Below, piece by piece: positions 1-6,769 of a stretch of DNA of 32,849 nt; within the stretch, counting starts at the first letter, position 1, and each line of letters opens with the position of its first letter. The notes under the pieces were generated by a model. That model was not told the origin of the DNA. It saw nothing but the letters and a program-made list of their open reading frames with translations, and ran no database searches. Source of the stretch: Anammoximicrobium sp964409865. GTDB taxonomy: Bacteria > Planctomycetota > Planctomycetia > Pirellulales > Pirellulaceae. A program made the translations under genes and the position numbers. The stretch is taken from NCBI GenBank assembly GCA_964409865.1, contig CAYPGE010000044.1:1-32849 (forward strand), given 5' to 3'.

Positions 1-168
1 GCCGGCTTGGGCGCTTCGGGAGCCGGCGCGGGGGTTGGCTCCGCCGGCTTGGGCGTTTCGGGAGCCGGCGCGGGAGTTGGTTCCGCCGGCTTGGGCGTTT
101 CGGGAGCCGGCGCGGGAGTTGGTTCCGCGGGCTTAGGTTCCTCAGCGGTCGGCGCGGGCGTGGCTGGC
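1..168. repeat. 42-bp tandem repeat inside the Pro-rich coding region
   Basis: Three near-identical 42-base units (1-42, 43-84, 85-126) are followed by a degenerate fourth unit (127-168). The first unit differs from the next two at a few positions only. The period is a multiple of three, so each unit adds 14 residues on the minus strand without changing frame. The array may continue beyond the window edge. Confidence 0.9.
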
Positions 169-272
169 GGTGTTTCGGCTTGGCCCCACGCTGCGGCAGC
201 GGGGCCGAGTGTGAGCAACGTTACGAGCAACCACCGACGGCTGGCAATCGCTAACAGGTTTCTAGGTTCCAC
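1..272 (-). CDS. Partial exported Pro-rich repeat protein (C-terminus off window)
   Basis: The frame opens at a GTG at 272 and runs off the left edge without a stop. A GGAGG lies 9 bases upstream of this GTG. The ATG five bases upstream is in another frame and stops after eight codons, so GTG is preferred. The product starts with a basic stretch (ASRRW), a hydrophobic core (LLVTLLTLGPAAAA) and a likely signal peptidase I site near AWGQA. It then becomes a Pro/Ala/Glu/Lys/Thr-rich repeat with a 14-residue period (consensus PTPAPAPETPKPAE). The gene is divergent from the BON-domain gene. Such extended Pro-rich segments often act as stalks or spacers in the envelope. No functional domain is visible in the part present, so the function is unknown. 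Confidence 0.7.
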   Translation of the reverse strand, partial: MEPRNLLAIASRRWLLVTLLTLGPAAAAWGQAETPPATPAPTAEEPKPAEPTPAPAPETPKPAEPTPAPAPETPKPAEPTPAPAPEAPKP

Positions 273-399
273 GGCATTATGCCTCCGAAAGAAATCGGGA
301 AAACGTCGGATGGTGAAAATCTTGGGCGGGACGCAAACTTACGCTCTTCTCCCAAGATACCCTGACTCACATGATTGGTAAACTCGGATAATTGGGAAC

Positions 400-429
400 T
401 TGTTGCCGAAGTCAGCCGTGGTGTATACT
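400..429 (+). promoter_or_regulatory. Possible sigma-70-type promoter for the BON-domain gene
   Basis: TTGTTG at 400-405 and TATACT at 424-429 are separated by 18 bases and lie 43 bases upstream of the ATG at 472. The -10 box matches TATAAT at five of six positions, while the -35 box is weak. They sit in the 199-base divergent spacer. This is a match by eye only. Confidence 0.35.
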
Positions 430-471
430 GAAAAGACGATATATTTGTTAACCTCGACAGGACACGCGCAG

Positions 472-1200
472 ATGACACGAAGAATCGTCTTACTTGCCAT
501 AACGCTTGCCGTGTCGTCCTTGCCCGCTCACGGCGCGTGGGCCCAGCTGTTCGGAGAACGGACCCTGGGCCGTTCGATCTCGCGGCAGGCTTCGCCCTCG
601 GCGGCAAACCGCTCCACCGCGGCCCGCACGACCGGGCGAACGACAAGCGGCGCCGCAGCCAAGCCGGCGCCCGGAGAGACCACGGCTTCGCTGATGAGCG
701 AGAACGCCCGATTCGTTCGGGGCAACCGGACGGTGTCTGATTTCGTCGGCGCTGGCGCGGCCGAGACGCGACGGTTTGTGGGCAGCGAGCAGGCTGGGGC
801 GGACGCCGAAGAAGTCCGGTCAGCGATCGACGAGTTGGTGGTCGAGGCGACGCCGGACGCGAATCAGACGGCCGGCGCCCTCAGAGCGCCCCGAGTGCCC
901 ATGAATACCCCGCGTCTGAGAATGGACTTCGAGTTCGCCCCTCAAGCACCGGCGGAAGTCAGCGATCAGCTGACGCGCCGTTTGCAAGCGGCGTTGCTTC
1001 GGACGGGGACCAGCCGGATCGAGGTGTCGGTGGCAGGCGACGAAGCGATTCTACGTGGTGAGGTTGCCTCCGCACGGGATCGTAAGTTGGCCGAGTTGCT
1101 GGTGGGTTTCGAACCTGGGGTTGCGTCGGTGCGGAACCAGTTGGCAGTGCGGCCTGCCGGTTTGCCGGCCCCGCCGCCTCCGCCGCCGGCGCGAGACTGA
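472..1200 (+). CDS. Exported BON-domain protein
   Basis: The protein has 242 residues. I start it at the ATG at 472, because it gives a clean signal peptide (MTRRIVLLAITLAVSS..AWAQ). The open frame upstream to 400 would add 24 residues ahead of that signal. An AGGA lies about 10 bases upstream of 472. After cleavage there is a low-complexity Ser/Ala/Thr/Arg segment, then a linker, and in the last third a BON-type domain (a motif with IEVSVAGDEAILRGEV, then a helix and a strand ending SVRNQLAV). The tail is Pro-rich. BON domains are found in periplasmic or outer-membrane proteins such as OsmY and in some secretins, and are thought to bind lipid or protein surfaces. The gene converges on the lipoprotein gene, and the open frames overlap tail to tail. 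Confidence 0.8.
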   Translation: MTRRIVLLAITLAVSSLPAHGAWAQLFGERTLGRSISRQASPSAANRSTAARTTGRTTSGAAAKPAPGETTASLMSENARFVRGNRTVSDFVGAGAAETRRFVGSEQAGADAEEVRSAIDELVVEATPDANQTAGALRAPRVPMNTPRLRMDFEFAPQAPAEVSDQLTRRLQAALLRTGTSRIEVSVAGDEAILRGEVASARDRKLAELLVGFEPGVASVRNQLAVRPAGLPAPPPPPPARD

Positions 1201-2224
1201 CCGGTCCCGCGCCCGCAGTCGCCTGCGGCGGGCTCGACGGGGGCTGCTGCCGTCCTGCTTGGCTGCGCGACGCCGCCAACAGCCGGTGGGCTTGCCCCGG
1301 CGCGACGTCGATGGTCACGGAGCGAGGCGGTGGGGCGTTCTGTAATCCTGCCGCCTGCCGGTTTTCTGTTGGCGACGCCTCGTAGGAAGCCTGTTGGATG
1401 CCGGGCGACGCGCCGGGGATTGCCGTCGGATTGGGCAACGGCTGGGAGACTTGCGCCAATCCGGAATGGCTCTGCGGCGGGGCAACGGGTCCGGGCAGCG
1501 TCACGTGCGCCATTTGCGACATGACGATCTTGCCGCTCTTGTCCTCGAATCGCGTCAGCAGACTGATTCGCTTTTGGGGGCCGCCGGCATTGTCCCAGGG
1601 CAGCCAGAAGCTGTAGGAAGGGCCCAGGCTCGATTCGCTCTGGTGACTGGCCATGTTCTGGGCCGGAAAGACGTACTTTTTGTCCGGCGCCGGATCCTCC
1701 GGGTTGGGCCGGTCGTTGTCATAGGCGTAGACCATCACGCTGCCTTCGACCGGGACCGTCTGCTCCTGGTCGCCGCCATGAAACAGGATTCTCCCGCCGA
1801 ACCCGCGGACCACCGGCTTGCCGGGTTGGTGCAGCGTCGTTTCCGTCCAGACGGCGGCCAGACTTTCCGGCGTCTGCGGTTCGGCGTCGGACTTCCACAG
1901 CGCGAAGCTCTCGCCCAGTTCCAGCTTGGCGCAGCCGGCAAGCGTCAGCAACAGGCTGAGGCACCAAAGACTTGTCCACGAAGAATGTCGCCTTTCGCTC
2001 CGCGAAAGAGCGCCCTTTCGCGGAGCGAAAGGCGACAAAACCGCGGAGTTGTTCCTGGAGGGTTCCCAAGGAGCCGCTGGAAATCCGCGGCCGGCTTGCG
2101 CGGCCCCAGGTTGGGAAACGGTCAGACGGGGGGCAAAGGAATCGTGGGCAGAGGAATTCAGCAATCGACAATTCCTTGGCCCCACATTCGCTTGCCCGGT
2201 GTAGACGACTTTGGGTTGCATCAT
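959..2224 (-). CDS. Putative lipoprotein downstream of the secretin gene; start and end uncertain
   Basis: From ATG 2224 the frame gives 421 residues and starts 16 bases after the secretin stop, so the two genes are probably co-transcribed. A clear lipobox (LTLAGC, Cys codon at 1933-1931) sits unusually late, at residue 98. The roughly 85 residues before the hydrophobic core are partly encoded by a palindromic repeat (1986-2037), and no ATG or GTG lies in frame between the repeat and the lipobox. The mature part (about 1930-1500) contains a beta-rich globular region (GGRILFHGGDQ, VYAYDNDRPNPEDPAP, SQMAHVTLPG), followed by a Pro/Ala/Gln-rich tail. The last 242 bases overlap the BON gene on the other strand and look like non-coding read-through. 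I do not recognise the family. A role beside the secretin (pilotin-like or T2SS-associated) is only a guess from position. Confidence 0.6.
   Translation of the reverse strand: MMQPKVVYTGQANVGPRNCRLLNSSAHDSFAPRLTVSQPGAAQAGRGFPAAPWEPSRNNSAVLSPFAPRKGALSRSERRHSSWTSLWCLSLLLTLAGCAKLELGESFALWKSDAEPQTPESLAAVWTETTLHQPGKPVVRGFGGRILFHGGDQEQTVPVEGSVMVYAYDNDRPNPEDPAPDKKYVFPAQNMASHQSESSLGPSYSFWLPWDNAGGPQKRISLLTRFEDKSGKIVMSQMAHVTLPGPVAPPQSHSGLAQVSQPLPNPTAIPGASPGIQQASYEASPTENRQAAGLQNAPPPRSVTIDVAPGQAHRLLAASRSQAGRQQPPSSPPQATAGAGPVSLAPAAEAAGPANRQAALPTGSAPTQPQVRNPPATRPTYDPVRRQPHHVESLRRLPPTPRSGWSPSEATPLANGASADR
1986..2037. repeat. Perfect 23-bp inverted repeat, REP-like
   Basis: The arms at 1986-2008 and 2015-2037 are perfect reverse complements, with a 6-base loop (AGCGCC). 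The element reads through the minus-strand lipoprotein frame as APRKGALSRSERR. It resembles palindromic units I associate with planctomycete intergenic regions. Confidence 0.9.
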
Positions 2225-2240
2225 CGTTCGTTGCAGCTCC

Positions 2241-5200
2241 TCAGGGCAAGGGCGCACCGGCGGCATCCGGCGGCGCTGCCGGAGGTTCCGCCGGCGGTCC
2301 GGCCGGCGCGGGCAACTGCTGGATGCTCGGCGACAGCGGCAACTGATCGACGGGCACCGGGGCGGGCGAGAACTCGCCGGGCCGGCGACCTTCCGGGTTG
2401 CTGTCCGGGAAGACCACTTCGCCGTCGCCCACCAGACACCCGCCTTGCGTGTCTTCGTACAATCCGGTCGGACCGTGGATTTCATGCACATCGGCCAGGC
2501 ACCAGCTCATTCGCGCCGCTTCCGTCTGCTTGATCCGCTCCATGTCCTCGGGCGAGCGGACGACGTGCGGCGTAAGGAAAATCAACAGCTCCGTCCGGCG
2601 AGATTCCTCGCCGTCGTAGCGGAACAGATGTCCCACGACGGGGATGTCCGACAGGAAGGGCACCCGGCGCTTGATCACTTCGTTTTCCTTGGTAATCAGC
2701 CCGCCCAGCACGATCGTCTCTTTGTCGCTGGCGCTGACGGTGGTCTGGGCCATCGTGACAGTGATCCGCGGCGAGCGGATCTCCCGGCCCTCGACGACGG
2801 ACACGGGAATCCCCGTTGCCTCGTCGCCCACGCGGGACTTTTCCGCGTCGATTTCCATCACCACCATCCCGTCGGGACTGATCCGCGGGGTGACGCCGAG
2901 GATCAAACCGGTGTTCTCGTATTCGATGTCGTTGGTCTGGACGCGCCCGTCGAACCGCGAGCCCGAGATCCGCGGGACGCGCTCTCCGACTTGGATGAAC
3001 GCCGGCTGGTTGTCCAAGGTCATCACTTGCGGCCGCCCCAGGACCTCCATCCGCCGCGAATGCTGCAAGGCGCGGATCAAGATGCTGACGCTTTCGCTGG
3101 AGGCCGACAGCGCCAAACCGCCGTAGCCCAGTTCATTGTTGACTCGTCCCACGTTGAAGAACGACGTTCCCTGCGAGCCTACGCTGCTCGACCGGGAGAA
3201 CGCTTTATCACTGCCCGCGTTGCCCAACGGCTTGCCGTTGTTGAAATCGAAGCCCGGCGTGTTCGTGGCGGCGACAATCACGTCTTCCGAGAAAGTGTTC
3301 GTCGCCCCGCCCGCCGTTTGTTCAGTCACCGTCCTGGTAATCGTCTCCAGACCGCTCAACAAGCTCCGGTCAAACAGCAGCGAATCCTGCAGCCCCAACT
3401 CGATCCCAAATTCGTCCATGTTGTCGAGTTCGATTTCCGCGATCACCACTTGGATCATCACCTGCAGCGGCTGCTTGTCCAACTCTTCCACGATCTTCTG
3501 GATCTCCTCCGAGAACCGCGGCGTGGCGCTGATGATCAGCGAGTTGCTGATCGGCTCGGGCACCACAATCACCTCGCGTTCGATCTGCTCGAAGGGGCTG
3601 ACTAGTCCCGGCGCGGCTTGCTGCACGACGCGTTCGCTGCGGAGGAACTCGTTGATGGCCGTCGCCACGTCCGGGGCCGGCGCGTTTTTCAGCCGGTAGA
3701 CCGTGTTTACACGCTGCTCGGCGTCCTCTTCGTCCAGCCGCAACAACAGGGCTTCGATGATCGCCAGATCGTCCTGCGAGCCGGTGGCGATGATGCTGTT
3801 GGTGCGCTGGTCGACCGAGAAACGGACCGGCACCAGGTTCGTTTCGCCTTCGGCCCCCGCCAATTGCGGCCCCGCCACCATGGTCTCGGGAGGCAGCAGA
3901 ATGCGGAGCATCTCGATCAGGCTGTTGGCGTCCCCGTTGACGATCTTGAAGACCTTGATCTGCGCCACGGCCGTGGGCGTGTCCAACTGCTCGATCAAGG
4001 CGGCCATCAGACCCATGCTGTCGGCCGGGGCCGTGACCAGCAGCGAGTTGGTGTGCGGGTCCGGGGTGACGATCACGTCCTGCAGCAGACCGGATTTGAT
4101 CAGCCGCTGGCCCGCCACGTCGGCGGTCAGCAGTTCCAGCACGGCGGAAGCCTGGTCGCCGGCGCCGCCCGCGGCGGCGGTGATGGCGTTTTGCAGCGTG
4201 GTCGCCAGGTCGGCGGCCAGCGTGTTCTTCAGCTTGAAAATCCGGGCCTGGTTGACCGCCGCACTGGCGTCGCGATCGAGGCGGCCGATCAGCAGATCGA
4301 CCTCGGCCAGGTCGCCGGGCGACGCGCGGACGATCAGCGAGTTGGTGCGGTTGTCGACGGTGACCTGCACCCGCGGCTCCAGCCCCTGCGGAGCCGGAAA
4401 CGCCTGTTCGATCGTTTGCTGAACCGTCGTCGCGGCCGCATGGCGGAGGCGGTACACGCGGATTTGCGATTGGGCCGGGACCGGGATGTCCAGCTTGGCG
4501 ATCAGCTCCTTCATGGCCGCGACCGCTTCGCCCCACCCAACCAGCAGTACGGCATTCGGTTTGACCAAAGGCGTGATGTGGATCTTGCCCTGCCGGCCGC
4601 CGATCACGTCTTCGGCCACCAGGTCGATGATCTGGACCAGCGACAGGCAGTGGACGTAGCGGAGGCGGTAGATGGTCACCTCCGGTACCGTCTCGGCGCT
4701 CAGCCGTTCCAGTTCGGCGATGATCCGCGCCACTTCGTCGACGTCCGGATCGCGGCCCCGCAAGATGATCACGTCCAAGTCGGGCAGCGTCTCGATTTCG
4801 ACGTTGTCTCCCAGTTGGCGCAGCCGCTGTTCCTGCCGTGCCGGCTCGGCCCCTTCTTCAACCGTGGTAGGGATGCGGCGCACGTCCGGCTCGCCCGCTT
4901 CGGGTGGCTGGCCGGCCTCAACAGGCTCCGCGAACTGGGCCAGGCGGACCGGCAGCCGCGGCGTCCTGTGCTGGCTGGTGTCGTTGGCCGCCGGCTTCGT
5001 TCGCGGGGCGGCCGCCGGCTCTTCGCGAAACGCGTCCACGGCCTGTTGTACCTTGGCGGGGTCCGCCCGTTGCAGCGGGATGATGCGGATCGCCTCCTGG
5101 GTCACTCCCGGCACCGGTTCGGTCACGTCCAGCGCGGTCAGCAGATGAGCGACTTGGGTGACCAGCGGCGGGTCGCCGATCAGGTGGACGGTGTTCTTGG

Positions 5201-5984
5201 TTCGCTCGAAGGACATCTCCACCCGCCGCGTGCCTTTGACCAGCACGAAATCCGGTCCGTCGTTCCGGCCCGGAGGGCGAGGTTCCAGGCGGGAACCGAG
5301 CATTTGACGCAACTGGACTTCGATGCGGCCCAGCGGAATTCGCGTCAACTGCAGCGCTCGCTCGGCGCGACGCGCCGGCAGGACCGCCGGACTTCCGGCG
5401 GCTCGGACTGACCCCGCGACGCCCCAGCGGCGCAGCTCGCCGGCCACCAACGCTTGTACCTCCGGCGGCGCCAGCACAATCACTTGCGACGTGTCCGGGT
5501 CGCTCGTCAACCGCGCCTCCGGACGGTCGCCCAACTGGGCTTCGAGCCGCGCCGCCAACTCGGCCAACTGCCCCCGCGGAACCGGATAGCCCTGGACGAT
5601 GGGCGCGGCCGAGGGCGAACGGGCCGGAGTGGGAAGCGGTGAGCGGGCCGCCGGACGGTCCACCGAGGCCACGAACTGCCGGACGATTTGTTGAGCTTGT
5701 TCCGAGCCGCGCAGCAGGATCTGGTTGCCCTGCGCGTCAGCGATCACGTGCGGCGGCGGCTGGAGCCCCCGCAGCAGCGGCGCCAGCAGCGGCTCGACCT
5801 CCGCCGCTTGCTTGTGGCGCAACGGAAAGGCTTGGTACGAAACGCTTTCCGCGCCGCTGCTGATCCACGCCCAGAGGGCTAGCAGCAGCAGCGTGCCCAA
5901 CGCCCCGTAACGCAAGGCCACGGACGTTCCCAGTTGCTGTAACCGCTGTCGAATTCGGACCACCGTGTTCACTCGCCGAGCCAC
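2241..5984 (-). CDS. Secretin (GspD/PilQ superfamily) with extended N-domain array
   Basis: The protein has 1247 residues and starts at GTG 5984, with a purine-rich GGGAGGGAG about 15-20 bases upstream. Residues 29-42 form one hydrophobic segment after a long basic N-region, so it may be a signal anchor or an atypical signal peptide. From about 48 to 840 there is a string of N-domain-like modules, recognisable by recurring starts such as IYRLRYVH, VYRLRHAA, IFKLKNTL, VFKIVNGD and VYRLKNAP, and by recurring DxRTNSLIV-type strands. I count about nine modules. The secretin pore domain follows (840-1140), with VSASDKETIVLGGLI and the signature VPFLSDIPVVGHLF. A Pro-rich tail ends the protein. Typical GspD proteins are about 650-750 residues with N0-N3. 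It probably forms an outer-membrane export channel for type II secretion or pilus assembly. No other Gsp genes are in the window, so the exact system is undecided. Confidence 0.93.
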   Translation of the reverse strand: MARRVNTVVRIRQRLQQLGTSVALRYGALGTLLLLALWAWISSGAESVSYQAFPLRHKQAAEVEPLLAPLLRGLQPPPHVIADAQGNQILLRGSEQAQQIVRQFVASVDRPAARSPLPTPARSPSAAPIVQGYPVPRGQLAELAARLEAQLGDRPEARLTSDPDTSQVIVLAPPEVQALVAGELRRWGVAGSVRAAGSPAVLPARRAERALQLTRIPLGRIEVQLRQMLGSRLEPRPPGRNDGPDFVLVKGTRRVEMSFERTKNTVHLIGDPPLVTQVAHLLTALDVTEPVPGVTQEAIRIIPLQRADPAKVQQAVDAFREEPAAAPRTKPAANDTSQHRTPRLPVRLAQFAEPVEAGQPPEAGEPDVRRIPTTVEEGAEPARQEQRLRQLGDNVEIETLPDLDVIILRGRDPDVDEVARIIAELERLSAETVPEVTIYRLRYVHCLSLVQIIDLVAEDVIGGRQGKIHITPLVKPNAVLLVGWGEAVAAMKELIAKLDIPVPAQSQIRVYRLRHAAATTVQQTIEQAFPAPQGLEPRVQVTVDNRTNSLIVRASPGDLAEVDLLIGRLDRDASAAVNQARIFKLKNTLAADLATTLQNAITAAAGGAGDQASAVLELLTADVAGQRLIKSGLLQDVIVTPDPHTNSLLVTAPADSMGLMAALIEQLDTPTAVAQIKVFKIVNGDANSLIEMLRILLPPETMVAGPQLAGAEGETNLVPVRFSVDQRTNSIIATGSQDDLAIIEALLLRLDEEDAEQRVNTVYRLKNAPAPDVATAINEFLRSERVVQQAAPGLVSPFEQIEREVIVVPEPISNSLIISATPRFSEEIQKIVEELDKQPLQVMIQVVIAEIELDNMDEFGIELGLQDSLLFDRSLLSGLETITRTVTEQTAGGATNTFSEDVIVAATNTPGFDFNNGKPLGNAGSDKAFSRSSSVGSQGTSFFNVGRVNNELGYGGLALSASSESVSILIRALQHSRRMEVLGRPQVMTLDNQPAFIQVGERVPRISGSRFDGRVQTNDIEYENTGLILGVTPRISPDGMVVMEIDAEKSRVGDEATGIPVSVVEGREIRSPRITVTMAQTTVSASDKETIVLGGLITKENEVIKRRVPFLSDIPVVGHLFRYDGEESRRTELLIFLTPHVVRSPEDMERIKQTEAARMSWCLADVHEIHGPTGLYEDTQGGCLVGDGEVVFPDSNPEGRRPGEFSPAPVPVDQLPLSPSIQQLPAPAGPPAEPPAAPPDAAGAPLP

Positions 5985-6085
5985 AAACGGGACAGGACTC
6001 CCTCCCCCCGAACGCTACCGCGCTTGGGAACCAAACAAGCTCTCAAGATAAGCGCGGCGGATGCTAGGCATTAGGGCAGATCGCA

Positions 6086-6358
6086 TCAAGAGCAGTTGTC
6101 AGCCCCCGCCGGAAAAACGCGCGGATTGACATCACCGCAGGTGCCAGCAGTGACAGAAGTGCGGTTGGAACGACGCTCGTTGCAGTTACGACATGCCAGT
6201 GCTAGGTTGTCCGACTGGTCACCGCCACCGACCGAACGCGGCCGTACGTGATCGATCGTGAACCGTACGAACTGCCAACGTTCGTCGGCATGGCAGTACT
6301 CACAACGGTAACCAGCTCGCTGGCGAACCGATTGCCGGGCCGCGGGAGGGACAGTCAT
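6086..6358 (-). CDS. Small HNH endonuclease, possibly C-terminally truncated
   Basis: The protein has 90 residues from ATG 6358. It shows the HNH layout: CEYC (Cys19, Cys22), IDHVRPRSVGG (Asp36-His37), a central DNLALAC (Asn51) and CRNC (Cys56, Cys59) followed by NERRSN. The paired CxxC motifs would bind a structural zinc, and the His/Asn positions fit the ββα-metal nuclease core. Related stand-alone HNH proteins usually continue 50-80 residues beyond the second CxxC. Here the chain ends soon after VNPRVFP, so the tail is short or lost. The gene starts 7 bases after the stop of the upstream 111-residue gene, which indicates co-expression. Its role (DNA repair, restriction, toxin or element remnant) cannot be decided from sequence. 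Confidence 0.8.
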   Translation of the reverse strand: MTVPPAARQSVRQRAGYRCEYCHADERWQFVRFTIDHVRPRSVGGGDQSDNLALACRNCNERRSNRTSVTAGTCGDVNPRVFPAGADNCS

Positions 6359-6365
6359 CGTGAAG

Positions 6366-6701
6366 TCACCCAGGCTGTGCGTCCCGTGCTAGTCTGTTCA
6401 GCCAACTCAGCGCCATGTCGAGGTCACAAATTGCGTCGTATTCGCGACTCTCGGCTTGATTCAACGTGCCTGCCTTGCGTCCTTCGAGCAACTCTTCAAA
6501 GCGGGCCTGCAGCCTTTGACTGGCGCGCAGAACCCATTTCCCCCCCCTCGTCTCGATCGAGATTGCACCGTCGGGCAGCATTTCGACCGCCTCGGGCAGA
6601 TGGCCGGAGTGAGAGAAGGGACAAGGGAATGTGCTCATCGTCGTCTGTGTCACTGGAGAACCTCCACTGGTCGGACGCGATTCTGTCTGGCCCATCCCCA
6701 A
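6366..6701 (-). CDS. Hypothetical small helical protein paired with the HNH nuclease
   Basis: The frame gives 111 residues from ATG 6701. An internal ATG at 6638 (MSTFPCPFSHSG) may be the true start, giving 90 residues. The first 40 residues look beta-like (LPDGAISIE). The rest is predicted helical and charged (ARFEELLEGRKAGTLNQAESREYDAICDL), a pattern I recall in small proteins encoded directly upstream of stand-alone HNH genes. No nuclease or DNA-binding signature is evident. The 7-base spacing to the HNH gene suggests a functional pair, perhaps a regulator or immunity partner, but this is inference from position. Confidence 0.6.
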   Translation of the reverse strand: MGMGQTESRPTSGGSPVTQTTMSTFPCPFSHSGHLPEAVEMLPDGAISIETRGGKWVLRASQRLQARFEELLEGRKAGTLNQAESREYDAICDLDMALSWLNRLARDAQPG

Positions 6702-6769
6702 CTACGGTGCGGACCGACAGGTTACCGTTTCAATATACCCCCGCCGATCTTAGCGTTCAAGCTGGCCGA

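Noticed and set aside
7..381. Plus-strand Gly/Ala/Val-rich repeat protein
   Set aside because: The minus strand gives a ribosome-binding site, a signal peptide and a typical Pro-rich repeat, so the plus frame is the complement of that.
2225..2491. Upstream extension of the lipoprotein frame into the secretin gene
   Set aside because: It overlaps the secretin C-terminus in another frame and is Arg/Ser/Cys-rich, without coding character.
2211..5411. Long plus-strand frames opposite the secretin gene
   Set aside because: They have Arg/Asp/His-biased composition and no recognisable motif. The minus strand has clear secretin domains throughout.
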